Assembly (NCBI RefSeq): GCF_000026145.1
Contig: NC_009445.1
Span: 3,224,001 to 3,288,000 of the forward strand
Length of the DNA: 64,000 nt
Source of the DNA: Bradyrhizobium sp. ORS 278
GTDB taxonomy: Bacteria; Pseudomonadota; Alphaproteobacteria; Rhizobiales; Xanthobacteraceae
Direction: 5' to 3'
Part shown: positions 17,908 to 26,781 of the stretch, piece after piece
Layout of the letters: the number at the start of each line of letters is the position of its first letter
Position numbering within the stretch: the stretch's first letter is position 1
Notes under the pieces: generated by a model
What the model was told of the DNA's origin: nothing
Databases searched by the model: none
The model's input: the letters and a program-made list of their open reading frames with translations, nothing else
Position numbers and translations under genes: made by a program

Positions 17908-18010
17908 CACCCTCTCCCCTTGCCGGAGAGGGTGGTATGATCGCGGTCGCGCGATCATACCGGGTGTGCTGCGCCGTCCGACATGCCCTCTCCCCACAAG
18001 AGGAGAGGGC
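17908..18010. repeat. Three-hairpin palindromic element
   Basis: Three consecutive stem-loops: CACCCTCTCC...GGAGAGGGTG (17908-17934), GGTATGATCGCG-GTCG-CGCGATCATACC (17934-17961, perfect 12-bp arms) and GCCCTCTCC...GGAGAGGGC (17985-18010). Lies in the 371-bp gap before the SDR gene at 18095. Confidence 0.7.
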
Positions 18011-18094
18011 ACATCAACTGGCACCGTAGAGGAGCAATGCCGACCGTGCGGTGCGCGTTGAACTAACAAAACCTATAACCAGGAGGAACTCCCC

Positions 18095-18862
18095 ATGACC
18101 CTGTTCGACATGACCGGCAAGGTGGCCGTCATCACCGGCTCCACCCGCGGCATCGGGCTCGCCATTGCCGAGCGCATGGCCGAGCACGGCGCCAAGGTGG
18201 TGATCTCCTCGCGCAAGGCCGATGTCTGCGATGCCGTGGCGAAGAAGATCAACGACCGTCACGGCGCGGGTACGGCGGCCGCGGTCGCCGCCAACATCTC
18301 CAGCAAGGAGAACCTGCAGAACCTCGTCGACGAGGCCAACCGCATCTACGGCAAGATCGACGTCCTGGTCTGCAACGCCGCCTCCAATCCCTATTACGGG
18401 CCGCTGGCCGGCATCTCCGACGATCAGTTCCGGAAAATCCTCGACAACAACATCGTCGCCAACAACTGGCTGATCAGCATGGTCGTGCCGCAAATGATCG
18501 CGCGCAAGGACGGCTCTGTGATCATCGTCTCCTCGATCGGCGGCCTGAAGGGCTCGACCATCCTCGGCGCCTACGCGATCTCCAAGGCGGCCGACATGCA
18601 GCTCGCGCGCAATCTCGCCTGCGAATACGGCCCGCACAATGTGCGCGTGAACTGTATCGCGCCCGGCCTGATCAAGACCGACTTCGCCAAGGCACTGTGG
18701 GACAATCCGGAGAACCTGAAGGCCTCGACCGCCCGCTCGCCGCTGCTGCGCATCGGCATCCCCGACGAAATCGCGGGGGCCGCGGTGTTCCTGGGATCTG
18801 CCGCCGGCAACTTCATGACCGGCCAGACCATGGTGATCGACGGCGGCGCGACGATTAGTTGA
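18095..18862 (+). CDS. SDR family oxidoreductase
   Basis: 255-residue short-chain dehydrogenase/reductase. TGSTRGIG cofactor loop at 14-21, VVISSRK after beta-2 (an Arg there often goes with NADP), CNAAS at 93-97 in place of NNAG, catalytic Ser147, Tyr160 and Lys164 (YAISK), and C-terminal IDGGATIS. ATG preceded by CAGGAGGAA. The sequence style is that of DHRS4-like carbonyl reductases. Probably oxidises or reduces the hydroxy/keto group of an acyl substrate in the same pathway as its neighbours (inference). Confidence 0.88.
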   Translation: MTLFDMTGKVAVITGSTRGIGLAIAERMAEHGAKVVISSRKADVCDAVAKKINDRHGAGTAAAVAANISSKENLQNLVDEANRIYGKIDVLVCNAASNPYYGPLAGISDDQFRKILDNNIVANNWLISMVVPQMIARKDGSVIIVSSIGGLKGSTILGAYAISKAADMQLARNLACEYGPHNVRVNCIAPGLIKTDFAKALWDNPENLKASTARSPLLRIGIPDEIAGAAVFLGSAAGNFMTGQTMVIDGGATIS

Positions 18863-18907
18863 TCGACCGCTTTCCTCGTAACCCGCGGTGCAGCCACACC
18901 CACAATT

Positions 18908-19019
18908 GTCGTCCCGGCGAACGCCGGGACCCATAACCACCGGCCGGTGTGAGGCAGGCAACTGGCAGTGACATCCCTCGACAGATCACGCGGTATGGAT
19001 CCCGGCGTTCGCCGGGATG
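18908..19019. repeat. Palindromic repeat pair, family B
   Basis: GTCGTCCCGGCGAACGCC and inverted GGCGTTCGCCGGGATGG about 110 bp apart; sits between two convergent genes together with the next family A copy. Confidence 0.8.
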
Positions 19020-19060
19020 GTGGTGGGTGTCGACGCATCGCGGCAAACGCGGTCGAGCTT

Positions 19061-19176
19061 GTAGCCCGCATGAGCGTAGCGACATGCGGGTTCACACGAG
19101 GAGCACGGGAGAACCCGGATGTCGCTTCCGCCTTCGCCCTTCGGGCTTCGGCGGACAAGTCGCTCATCCGGGCTAC
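19061..19176. repeat. REPIN-like palindromic repeat, family A, copy 6 (with internal insertion)
   Basis: Usual halves GTAGCCCGCATGAGCG and CTCATCCGGGCTAC, but about 30 bp longer than other copies because a CTTCGCCCTTCGGGCTTCGG hairpin is inserted in the right half. Confidence 0.8.
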
Positions 19177-19183
19177 AAGGCGA

Positions 19184-20419
19184 TCACTCCACCGCCGCGT
19201 ACACCACGTCGCGCACCAGCGTGCGCAAATAGTCGCGCTGTCCCGGGGCCTGCGCCATGAACACGCAGAACAGCTCCTCCTTTGGGTCGATCCAGAAGAA
19301 CGTTCCGGCGATGCCGCTCCAGAAGAAGGTGCCGGGCGAGCCGGGGAAGGGGGCGATGCCGGACACGCGGCGCACCGCGAAGCCGAGGCCGAAGCCGTGA
19401 CCGGGGGACAGCAGGGTGCCCTGCGTCTTCACTTCGGGGCCGAGATGGTCGGAGGCCATCAGTTCGAGCGTCTTGCGGCCGACCAGCCTGACACCATCGA
19501 GGCTGCCCTTGTTGAGCAGCATCGCGCAGAACCGGGCGTAGTCCATCGTGGTCGCGACCAGACCGCCGCCGCCGGATTCCATCACCGGCTGCTCGGTCAT
19601 CTTGAAAAGATTGACCGCCTCGCCGGTCCACGGGTCCTTGGCGAAGGGCTCGGCCAGCCGGCCTGCATTGGCCTCGCTGGTGAAGAAAGCGGTCTCGTTC
19701 ATACCGAGGGGTTTCAAGATGCGCTCGGAGAGGAACGTGCCGAGCGACTGACCCGAGACCACCTCGAGGATGCGCCCCAGGATATCGGTCGAGCGGCTGT
19801 AGTTGAACTCCGCGCCGGGCTGGCAGATCAGCGGCAGGCCGGCCACGATCGCTGCGTGCTCAGCATTGGTGATCTTGCGGCTGCGCACCCGCGACTGCTG
19901 GTAGAGCTGGTGTACCGGCCCGGTGCCGGTGTGCTCGTACGCCAGGCCGGAGGTGTGGCGCAGCAGATCCTGCACCGTCATCGGCTGGGTGACCGGCACC
20001 AGCTCGAGCTTGCCACCATTGTCGACGCCGACCTTCTGATCGCCGAACTCGGGGATGAACTTGGCGACGGGATCGGACAGCAGGAGATCGCCGTCCTCGA
20101 CCAGCATCATGATGCCCAGCGAGACGATCGGCTTGGTCATCGAAAAGATGCGGAAGATCGAATCAGGCCGCATCGGCGTGTCGGCGTCTGGGCCCTGGCG
20201 GCCGATGGCGTCGAACCAGCCGATCCGGCCGCGGCGGCCGACCAGCAGGGTCGCGCCGGGAATGGTGCCCTTGTCCGCCTCGCGCTTGAACGCATCGGAC
20301 GCCCGCTGCAGCCGCGCCGGGGACAGGCCGAGCGCCTCGGGGCGCTCATCCGGCAGCGGCGGGCTCAGGGAGCGGAGCGCGGACAAGGGCGCGGTCGAGG
20401 CGGCGGGGGACGGGGTCAT
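19184..20419 (-). CDS. Serine hydrolase, beta-lactamase (class C/esterase) family
   Basis: 411 residues from the ATG at 20419 (AAGGGAG upstream; the frame adds 11 codons without a site). Serine beta-lactamase/transpeptidase fold: SxxK motif SMTK at 93-96, YxS/N motif starting at Tyr207 (YSRS), and a C-terminal GHGFGLGF...WSGIAGTFFW region matching the HxG/KTG strand of esterase-type members (EstB, LovD). No signal peptide, so likely a cytosolic esterase rather than a lactamase. Ester or thioester cleavage would suit the acyl-CoA neighbourhood. Confidence 0.85.
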   Translation of the reverse strand: MTPSPAASTAPLSALRSLSPPLPDERPEALGLSPARLQRASDAFKREADKGTIPGATLLVGRRGRIGWFDAIGRQGPDADTPMRPDSIFRIFSMTKPIVSLGIMMLVEDGDLLLSDPVAKFIPEFGDQKVGVDNGGKLELVPVTQPMTVQDLLRHTSGLAYEHTGTGPVHQLYQQSRVRSRKITNAEHAAIVAGLPLICQPGAEFNYSRSTDILGRILEVVSGQSLGTFLSERILKPLGMNETAFFTSEANAGRLAEPFAKDPWTGEAVNLFKMTEQPVMESGGGGLVATTMDYARFCAMLLNKGSLDGVRLVGRKTLELMASDHLGPEVKTQGTLLSPGHGFGLGFAVRRVSGIAPFPGSPGTFFWSGIAGTFFWIDPKEELFCVFMAQAPGQRDYLRTLVRDVVYAAVE

Positions 20420-20584
20420 GGGCTCTCCCTTGGGCAGTGTTCTCTTGGGCAATGTTGTCGGTTTGCATCAAGTCTGGCGCGGAAGTTGTGGTCTGACCAG
20501 TCGATTTGCCCCATTGCACCCTTGCATTCGGGGGGAGGTCTATGCTTGAAAGCGCCCGAACCGGCGACACAGTCCCGGCTCGCT

Positions 20585-20660
20585 AGGAGTGTAGCTCAAT
20601 TGGTAGAGCACCGGTCTCCAAAACCGGGGGTTGGGAGTTCGAGCCTCTCCACTCCTGCCA
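20585..20660 (+). tRNA. tRNA-Trp (CCA anticodon)
   Basis: 76-nt cloverleaf: acceptor AGGAGTG pairs with CACTCCT, D-arm GCTCAATTGGTAGAGC, anticodon stem CCGGT/ACCGG around loop CTCCAAA (anticodon CCA), T-arm with GTTCGAG, discriminator G and an encoded CCA end. tRNA-Trp upstream of secE is the usual alphaproteobacterial arrangement, here split by a minus-strand gene. Confidence 0.97.
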
Positions 20661-20749
20661 GCGAGATCAAGCACTTAACTCAAAAATCGACGAAGACGGT
20701 TTGCCCGGGGCCCGCGATGCGCGAGCCCCGAATGCGTTTTGGCGGGGCC

Positions 20750-21979
20750 CTATTGCTTCACGTAGGGACAATTGCCGTCCTTCAGCGGCCGGAACGCCTG
20801 GTCGCCGGGCACCTCGGCGAGCACCTTGTAATAGTCCCACGGGCCCTTCGACTCCTCCGGCTTCTTGACCTCGAACAGGAACATCGAGTGCACCATGCGG
20901 CCGTCCTCGCGGACGACGCCATTGTCGGTGAAGGCGTCGCGCACGGGGGTCTCGCGCATCTTGGCGAGCACCGGCTTGGTGTCGCGGGTACCAGCGGCCT
21001 TCACCGCGTTGAGATAGTGCAGGGTGGCGCTGTAGGTCGCGGCCTGGTTCATCGTCGGCATCCGCTTCATCTTGTCGAAGAACCTCTTGCCGAAGGCGCG
21101 GGTGCGGTCGTTGAGATCCCAATAATAGGCCTCGGTGATGATCAGGCCCTGCGCGAGCTTCAGGCCGAGGCTGTGGATGTCGGAGATGAACATCACGATG
21201 CCGGCGAGGTTCTGGCCGCCGGCGACGATGCCGAACTCGGCCGCCTGCTTGATGGTGTTGATGGTGTCGCCGCCGCCATTGGCCATGCCGATGATCTTGG
21301 CCTTGGAGGCCTGCGCCTGCAGCAGGAAGGACGAGAAGTCCTGGTTGTTGAGCGGATGCCTGGCGCTGCCGACCACCTTGCCGCCGGCCGCGCGCACGAC
21401 GTCGCCGGTGTCGCGCTCGATCGAATGGCCGAACAGATAGTCGGCGGTGATGAAGAACCAGCTGTCGCCGCCGGTCTTGACGATGGCCTGGCCCACGGTG
21501 TGGGCGTTGCCGTAGGTGTCGTAGGTCCAGTGGATGGTGTAGGGCGAGCAGGATTTGCCGGTGATGTCGGAGCTCGCGGCGTCCGTCACGATCATCAGCT
21601 TCTCGAACTGCTTCGACATCTCCATGCCGGCGAGTGCGGTCGCCGAGGTCGGCATGTCGATGACCATGTCGACGGCCTCGTTCTCGTACCATTTGCGCAC
21701 GATCGAGGCGGCGATGTCGGCCTTGTTCTGCGGATCGGCGCTGATCACTTCGATCGGCTTGCCGAACATGGTGCCGCCGAACTCCTCGATCGCGAGCTTG
21801 GTTGCCTCGAGATTGCCCTGGCCGCCGATGTCCGAATAGACCGACGAGAAGTCGCTGAGCACGCCGATCTTGAGCGGCGCCTGGGCGCGGGCAGGCGCGG
21901 CGGTGAGGGTGAGGGCAAGGCCGGCAAAGAGACCGACGGCGGCAAGGCACGTCCGTCCCTTGCCCGTGGCAAAGGTCAT
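20750..21979 (-). CDS. ABC transporter substrate-binding protein, branched-chain amino acid type
   Basis: 409-residue periplasmic binding protein (LivJ-like, type I fold). Residues 1-32 are a Sec signal peptide ending APARA; the mature protein begins QAPLKIGVLSDFSSVYSDIGGQG, the family's ligand-site opening. ATG at 21979 behind GGAGG. No permease or ATPase genes are beside it, so it must share a transporter encoded elsewhere. In rhizobia this family often binds aromatic or short organic acids as well as amino acids. It lies antisense in the gap between tRNA-Trp and secE. Confidence 0.9.
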   Translation of the reverse strand: MTFATGKGRTCLAAVGLFAGLALTLTAAPARAQAPLKIGVLSDFSSVYSDIGGQGNLEATKLAIEEFGGTMFGKPIEVISADPQNKADIAASIVRKWYENEAVDMVIDMPTSATALAGMEMSKQFEKLMIVTDAASSDITGKSCSPYTIHWTYDTYGNAHTVGQAIVKTGGDSWFFITADYLFGHSIERDTGDVVRAAGGKVVGSARHPLNNQDFSSFLLQAQASKAKIIGMANGGGDTINTIKQAAEFGIVAGGQNLAGIVMFISDIHSLGLKLAQGLIITEAYYWDLNDRTRAFGKRFFDKMKRMPTMNQAATYSATLHYLNAVKAAGTRDTKPVLAKMRETPVRDAFTDNGVVREDGRMVHSMFLFEVKKPEESKGPWDYYKVLAEVPGDQAFRPLKDGNCPYVKQ

Positions 21980-22195
21980 GGGTTTCCTCCTGGTTATTAT
22001 TGTGCCCGCGAGCATGAGCGGCTGTCGCGGGCGCGGCAAGGGCCGGAACCGCCTCGTCACGGGCATTTCGTCTCGGCACCTGCTCAACCTGCCGTGGTGC
22101 GGAAATGGCCTGCCGCGGCACGAAAAACCGATGCGGGTCCCGGCAGGCGGGGGCTTGCCGCTGATAGGACCGGGGACACCCGGCCTGCCCATATC
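21980..22195. other. Divergent promoter region between binding protein and secE
   Basis: No gene. Must contain the minus-strand promoter of the binding-protein gene; I see no strong consensus on that strand. Two Lys/Arg-rich frames crossing it are shadows. Confidence 0.4.
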
Positions 22196-22224
22196 TTGAC
22201 CTCAGGCCGCTCCGACAGTAGATA
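22196..22224 (+). promoter_or_regulatory. Sigma-70-type promoter for secE-nusG
   Basis: TTGACC at 22196-22201, a 17-bp spacer and TAGATA at 22219-22224: near-consensus housekeeping elements. Transcription would start near 22231, giving a leader of about 170 nt before secE. Confidence 0.6.
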
Positions 22225-22401
22225 TCGGGGACCTGCAGCCGGCCCGCGGATAGCGGATATCCGGCGCGGCTTTTCACTCCCCGAACAAGCGAGCCCGTGG
22301 ATTCCGGCTCATCTCTCCGACAAGAGGGTGGGCAGCGGTCGGCTGTTCGGTTTTCCCAGTCAACTCTTCAATCGTCCGATGACGGACGAGGACCCCTGAC
22401 G

Positions 22402-22593
22402 ATGGCTACAAGCCCGTTCAAGTTCCTGCAGGAAGTGCGCTCGGAGACCGCCAAGGTCTCGTGGCCGAGCCGTCGCGAGGTCACCATCACCACGATCATG
22501 GTGTTCGTGATGGTGGCGCTGGCCTCGGTGTTCTTCTTCGCCGCCGATCAGATCATCCGTTATCTCATCACCCTCGTGTTGGGCATCCACTGA
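22402..22593 (+). CDS. secE: Protein translocase subunit SecE
   Basis: 63-residue single-span form of SecE, which clamps SecY in the inner-membrane translocon. The conserved amphipathic EVRSETAKVSWPSRREV helix (about 10-27) precedes one transmembrane helix (28-58). Start ATG at 22402 with GAGGA upstream. Its stop TGA shares a base with the nusG start codon (TGATG), so the two are coupled. The partner secY is 36 kb downstream. Confidence 0.97.
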   Translation: MATSPFKFLQEVRSETAKVSWPSRREVTITTIMVFVMVALASVFFFAADQIIRYLITLVLGIH

Positions 22594-23150
22594 TGGCAAT
22601 CGCAACCCAATCGTCCGACAAGCGCTGGTACATCGTCCACGCCTATTCGAACTTCGAGAAGAAGGTCGCTGAGTCGATCCGCGAGCAGGCCAAGCAGCGC
22701 AATCTCGAGGATCTGTTCGAGCAGGTGCTGGTGCCGATCGAAAATGTCACCGAGGTGCGCCGCGGCCGCAAGATCAACGCCGAGCGCAAGTTCTTCCCCG
22801 GCTACGTGCTGGTGAAGATGAAGCTGACCGACGAGGCGTTTCACCTGATCAAGAACACGCCCAAGGTGACGGGCTTCCTCGGCGCCGAGAACAAGCCGAT
22901 GCCGATCTCCGAAGGCGAGGCGATGCGCATCCTGAACCAGATGCAGGAAGGCGTGGAGCGGCCGAAGTCGTCGGTGTCGTTCGAGATCGGCGAGAATGTC
23001 CGCGTCGCCGACGGCCCGTTCGCCTCGTTCTCCGGCGTGGTCGAGGAAATCGACGAGGCGCGCTCTCGCCTCAAGGTCGCGGTGTCGATCTTCGGCCGCG
23101 CCACCCCGGTCGAGCTGGAGTTCAACCAGGTCGAGAAGGTGGTCGGCTAA
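22593..23150 (+). CDS. nusG: Transcription termination/antitermination factor NusG
   Basis: 185 residues. NGN domain at 10-115 (RWYIVHAYSNFEKKV; FFPGYVLVKM) that binds the RNA polymerase clamp, and a C-terminal KOW domain (130-185; GENVRVADGPFASFSGVVEEID) that binds Rho or ribosomal S10. The ATG overlaps the secE stop by one base. Followed not directly by rplK but by a REPIN, which may separate the two transcripts. Confidence 0.97.
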   Translation: MAIATQSSDKRWYIVHAYSNFEKKVAESIREQAKQRNLEDLFEQVLVPIENVTEVRRGRKINAERKFFPGYVLVKMKLTDEAFHLIKNTPKVTGFLGAENKPMPISEGEAMRILNQMQEGVERPKSSVSFEIGENVRVADGPFASFSGVVEEIDEARSRLKVAVSIFGRATPVELEFNQVEKVVG

Positions 23151-23154
23151 GGCC

Positions 23155-23238
23155 GTAGCCCGGATGAGCGCAGCGACATCCGGGTTCCCACAGGTCTCGG
23201 CGATGATCCCGGGAGTCGCTGCGCTCGCCGGGGCTACG
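23155..23238. repeat. REPIN-like palindromic repeat, family A, copy 7
   Basis: GTAGCCCGGATGAGCG to GCCGGGGCTACG, 84 bp, five bases after nusG. The remaining ~215 bp before rplK show no gene; a promoter for rplKA is expected here but I cannot point to clear -35/-10 boxes. Confidence 0.85.
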
Positions 23239-23453
23239 AAAGGGCCAGCCCTTTCCTTTTCGTCCGATCTCGTGTATCGGGCGCGCTCCGCTCCCCAAAT
23301 GGGGGGCGATTTCGTTCGTGGGAGGCGCGGCCGGCTTTGCCAGCCGGATCGAAGCGCGCCGGACCACGGTCCCAAACCTCGCCCGAGGGGTTTTGTCGCC
23401 CGGAGGGTGGTGCGTTCGCATCAGGCAAACAAGCGAACGCGTTGGAGAGTCCA

Positions 23454-23882
23454 ATGGCAAAGAAAGTAACCGGTTACCTGAAGCTTCAGGTCCCGGCCGG
23501 CGCGGCGAACCCGTCGCCCCCCATCGGCCCCGCGCTCGGTCAGCGCGGTCTCAATATCATGGAGTTCTGCAAGGCTTTCAACGCGCAGACCCAGAAGGAA
23601 GAGAAGAACACCCCGATCCCGGTGGTCATCACCATTTACGCGGACCGGTCCTTCACCTTCGAGATGAAGACCCCGCCGATGTCCTTCTTCCTCAAGCAGG
23701 CCGCCAAGATCCAGTCGGGCTCCAAGGCCCCGGGTCGTGACAAGGCCGGCAAGGTGACCAAGGCGCAGGTGCGCGAGATCGCCGAGAAGAAGATGAAGGA
23801 CCTGAATTGCGACTCGATCGAGTCGGCCATGAAGATGGTCGAGGGCTCCGCCCGCTCGATGGGTTTGGAAGTTGCGGGGTAA
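23454..23882 (+). CDS. rplK: 50S ribosomal protein L11
   Basis: 142 residues, standard length. L11 binds the GTPase-associated region of 23S rRNA and is the target of thiostrepton and of RelA signalling. The proline-rich loop [18 protein letters not shown] (20-37) is intact. ATG at 23454 with TTGGAGAG upstream; the frame reaches back to 23337 without support. Six bases separate it from rplA, one transcript. Confidence 0.98.
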   Translation: MAKKVTGYLKLQVPAGAANPSPPIGPALGQRGLNIMEFCKAFNAQTQKEEKNTPIPVVITIYADRSFTFEMKTPPMSFFLKQAAKIQSGSKAPGRDKAGKVTKAQVREIAEKKMKDLNCDSIESAMKMVEGSARSMGLEVAG

Positions 23883-23888
23883 GCGGCC

Positions 23889-24581
23889 ATGGCACTCGGA
23901 AAGCGTTTGAAGAAGGCCCGCGAGGGCGTCGACCGCACCAAGCTCTACCCGCTTGCTGATGCGATCAAGATGATCAAGGAGCGCGCCACCTCGAAGTTCG
24001 ACGAGACCATCGAGGTCGCGATCAACCTCGGCGTGGATCCGCGTCATGCCGACCAGATGGTTCGCGGCGTCGTCATGCTGCCGAACGGCACCGGCCGCAC
24101 GCTGCGCGTCGGCGTGTTCGCCCGCGGCGCGAAAGCGGAAGAAGCCAAGGCCGCCGGTGCCGACGTGGTCGGTGCGGAGGACCTGGTCGAGAAGGTGCAG
24201 AACGGCAACATCGACTTCGACCGTTGTATCGCCACTCCCGACATGATGCCGCTGGTCGGCCGTCTCGGTAAGGTGCTCGGTCCGCGCGGCATGATGCCGA
24301 ACCCGAAGATCGGCACGGTGACCATGGACGTTACCGGCGCCGTCAAGGGTGCAAAGGGCGGCTCGGTCGAGTTCCGCGTCGAGAAGGCCGGCATCATCCA
24401 GGCCGGCGTCGGCAAGGCCTCGTTCACTGAGGACAAGCTGGTGGAGAACATCAAGGCGCTGGCGGACGCGGTCGTGAAGGCCAAGCCGGCAGGCGCCAAG
24501 GGCACCTACGTCCAGCGCGTCGCCGTCTCGTCGACGATGGGCCCGGGCGTCAAGGTCGAGCCGGGCACCGTGCTCGCCTAA
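23889..24581 (+). CDS. rplA: 50S ribosomal protein L1
   Basis: 230 residues. L1 forms the mobile stalk near the E site and in many bacteria represses its own rplKA mRNA. The signature [21 protein letters not shown] region lies at about 122-142. Immediately after rplK; a hairpin terminator follows at 24607. Confidence 0.98.
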   Translation: MALGKRLKKAREGVDRTKLYPLADAIKMIKERATSKFDETIEVAINLGVDPRHADQMVRGVVMLPNGTGRTLRVGVFARGAKAEEAKAAGADVVGAEDLVEKVQNGNIDFDRCIATPDMMPLVGRLGKVLGPRGMMPNPKIGTVTMDVTGAVKGAKGGSVEFRVEKAGIIQAGVGKASFTEDKLVENIKALADAVVKAKPAGAKGTYVQRVAVSSTMGPGVKVEPGTVLA

Positions 24582-24606
24582 GCGGCCAAGCATGAGCTAG
24601 ATTAGG

Positions 24607-24637
24607 AAGGGCGGGATCGTTCAACGATCCCGCCCTT
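24607..24637 (+). terminator. Hairpin terminator after rplA
   Basis: Perfect inverted repeat AAGGGCGGGATCGTT - C - AACGATCCCGCCCTT; only a short T run (CATTT) follows, so it may act partly as an attenuator or RNA end protector. Confidence 0.7.
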
Positions 24638-24660
24638 CGCATTTCGTGGTACCATCCGGC

Positions 24661-25638
24661 ATGCTCGACAAAGTCCTGATCTACTCCCGCCTACCAAAGT
24701 CGATGACCCAGCGGTTTTCCGATCGCTTCGACCTTCTCGACACCGGCGGCAAGCCGGCGCGTGAGGTGTTTTCAGCGGAGGAGGTGGCACAGGTCCGGGC
24801 GCTGATCACGGCGGGTGCGACGCCGCTCGCGGCCGAGCAAATGGACCGGCTGCCGGCACTCGGGGCGATCGTCTGCTACGGCACCGGCTATGACGGGGTC
24901 GACCTGAAGGCGGCGGCGGCGCGCAATATCGCGGTCGGTCACAGCCCCGGCGCTAATGCCGCGGCGGTGGCCGACGTCGCGGTCATGCTGATGCTGGCGA
25001 GCACGCGGCGGCTGGTCGTCGCCGACGCCTATGTCCGCGACGGCGGCTGGGCCGGGGCGAAGCCGTCGCCGCTGATGAGGCCGCCGCCGAGCCTCGCTGG
25101 CTGCAAGGTCGGCGTCTACGGCATGGGCGCGATCGGCCGCAAGATCGCCGCTCGCGTCGCCGCGTTCGAGACCGAAGTCGGGTATTTCAATCGCACCCGC
25201 TATGACGACCTGCCGTACCAGTATGTCTCGAGCCTGGATGCGCTCGCCGAGTGGTGCACCGTGCTGATGGTCGCGGTGCGCGCCAGCGCCGAGACGACCC
25301 ACGTGGTCAATGCGCATCTGCTGAAGAAGCTCGGCCCGGACGGCCACGTCATCAACATCTCGCGCGGCTCGGTCATCGACCAGCAGGCACTGGTCGCGGC
25401 GCTGAAGGACGGCACCATTGCAGGGGCCGGGCTCGACGTGTTCGAGAAGGAACCTCATGCGCCGGATGAACTGACGGCGCTTCCGAATGTCGTGGTGACA
25501 CCCCATATCGGCGGCAACACCCGTGAGTCGCATGTGGCGATGCAGGCCTGCGTGGTAGCCAATCTCACGGCTTTCTTCGTCGGCGAGAAGCTGCCTTACG
25601 CGGTATCCGCATCCTCGGGGGCCTATGAGCGAGTTTAG
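24661..25638 (+). CDS. D-isomer-specific 2-hydroxyacid dehydrogenase
   Basis: 325 residues. NAD-dependent enzyme that interconverts 2-oxo and D-2-hydroxy acids. Seen: nucleotide fold GVYGMGAIGRKIA near 150-162, the INISRGSVID helix, and the catalytic triad Arg (MVAVRAS), Glu (DVFEKEP) and His (TPHIGGN). Glyoxylate/hydroxypyruvate reductase-like; substrate not certain. The ATG at 24661 has no good ribosome binding site and lies 23 bp from the rplA terminator; a GTG at 24646 is in frame. It interrupts the common rplA-rplJ linkage. Confidence 0.85.
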   Translation: MLDKVLIYSRLPKSMTQRFSDRFDLLDTGGKPAREVFSAEEVAQVRALITAGATPLAAEQMDRLPALGAIVCYGTGYDGVDLKAAAARNIAVGHSPGANAAAVADVAVMLMLASTRRLVVADAYVRDGGWAGAKPSPLMRPPPSLAGCKVGVYGMGAIGRKIAARVAAFETEVGYFNRTRYDDLPYQYVSSLDALAEWCTVLMVAVRASAETTHVVNAHLLKKLGPDGHVINISRGSVIDQQALVAALKDGTIAGAGLDVFEKEPHAPDELTALPNVVVTPHIGGNTRESHVAMQACVVANLTAFFVGEKLPYAVSASSGAYERV

Positions 25639-26202
25639 GAGCTCTTAGCAGGTGGGTCGTGCCGCTAATTGGTGCGATTTTTGCCCTAGGGGGTCTTGGC
25701 AATCCGTCATCGACCCGTTAAAGAACCGGCTTCCGGGCGGGTCGGCTGTTGCCGGCGCGCCTGTGCGCGCATTCCGAAAGACGTGGAGAGCCAGCATTCC
25801 TTTTGAGGATATCCTTCAGGATTTCTCGGAAGGAAGAAGGATCTTTCTGCTCTCGAAATGCCGCAGGGGAGGTCGGTCAGCCGATCCCCCGAATCCTGTC
25901 CGAGACTGCAGGCGCCGGCGCGGAAATCCAATTTCCTCAATGGCTTAATCATCCAGCCTGCATAGACGGGTGAAGACCGGATTTCGGCATGTCCACTGCG
26001 CTGGTCGTTGTGGCATGCAGGTTTGGTTCGAACCTCGACACTCCCCGGGCCCAAAAGGCCGCGTGGAAGGGCAGGCTATTCGTCGCCGTTTTGCCTTGCG
26101 TGTCCTCGGGGTCATCGGTCCGGAGGTCAGGTTTGGCGGGCGGCGGGTGCAACCCGGCGGTCCCGCTTTCGGGCGAAGGCCGCCAACCGGAGAGAGCTTG
26201 CT
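25639..26202. promoter_or_regulatory. rplJ leader region (564 bp, no gene)
   Basis: No credible gene. TTGGCA (25696-25701), 17 bp, TAAAGA (25719-25724) is a possible weak promoter. The ~480-nt leader that would follow is where L10(L12)4 autoregulation of rplJL-rpoBC normally acts; a GGTTCGAACC palindrome lies near 26026, but I cannot draw the kink-turn site by eye. Confidence 0.4.
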
Positions 26203-26721
26203 GTGGAACGAGCGGCAAAAAAAGAGGCGGTCGAGCAACTGCACGAGGTCTTCAAGACCACGGGCGTTGCCGTCGTCGCTCACTATTCCGGCCTTACCGT
26301 GGCTCAGATGCAGAACCTGCGCAAGCAGATGAAGCAGGCTGGCGCATCGGTGAAGGTCTCGAAGAACCGTCTCGCCAAAATTGCTCTTGAAGGCACGGAC
26401 GTCGTCGGCATCGGCCCCCTGTTAAAGGGACCGACCGTGATCGCAACTTCGAACGATCCTGTCGCGGCGCCCAAGGTTGCCATCGAATTCGCCAAGGCGA
26501 ACGAAAAGTTCGTCATCCTCGGCGGCTCGATGGGCTCAACCGTCCTGAATGTCGACAGCGTCAAGGCTCTCGCCTCGCTGCCGTCGCTGGACGAACTGCG
26601 CGGCAAGCTCGTCGGCCTGATCCAGGCTCCGGCGACCAAGCTGGCCCAGCTCGCCAACGCTCCCGCGGCCAAGGTCGCGCGCGTCATTCAGGCTCATGCC
26701 TCAAAGGGCGAAGCGGCCTGA
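26203..26721 (+). CDS. rplJ: 50S ribosomal protein L10
   Basis: 172 residues, the usual length. L10 anchors L7/L12 dimers to the ribosome to form the stalk that recruits translation factors. The GTG at 26203 follows GGAGAG; the product begins [13 protein letters not shown], as in relatives, while the longer frame (to 26008) is leader sequence. C-terminal [13 protein letters not shown] helix binds L12. Co-transcribed with rplL. Confidence 0.97.
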
Positions 26722-26781
26722 CGCCCTTCGCAAACACTCACAACCTGGTTTCGAACCGAATCAAATCAAGGAAGTACTCTA

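Noticed and set aside
19184..20419. True beta-lactamase
   Set aside because: No signal peptide and the motif pattern is that of esterase-type serine hydrolases.
18968..22399. 1143-codon plus-strand frame over the serine hydrolase, tRNA-Trp and binding-protein genes
   Set aside because: It runs through a tRNA and REP elements and opposes two well-supported genes.
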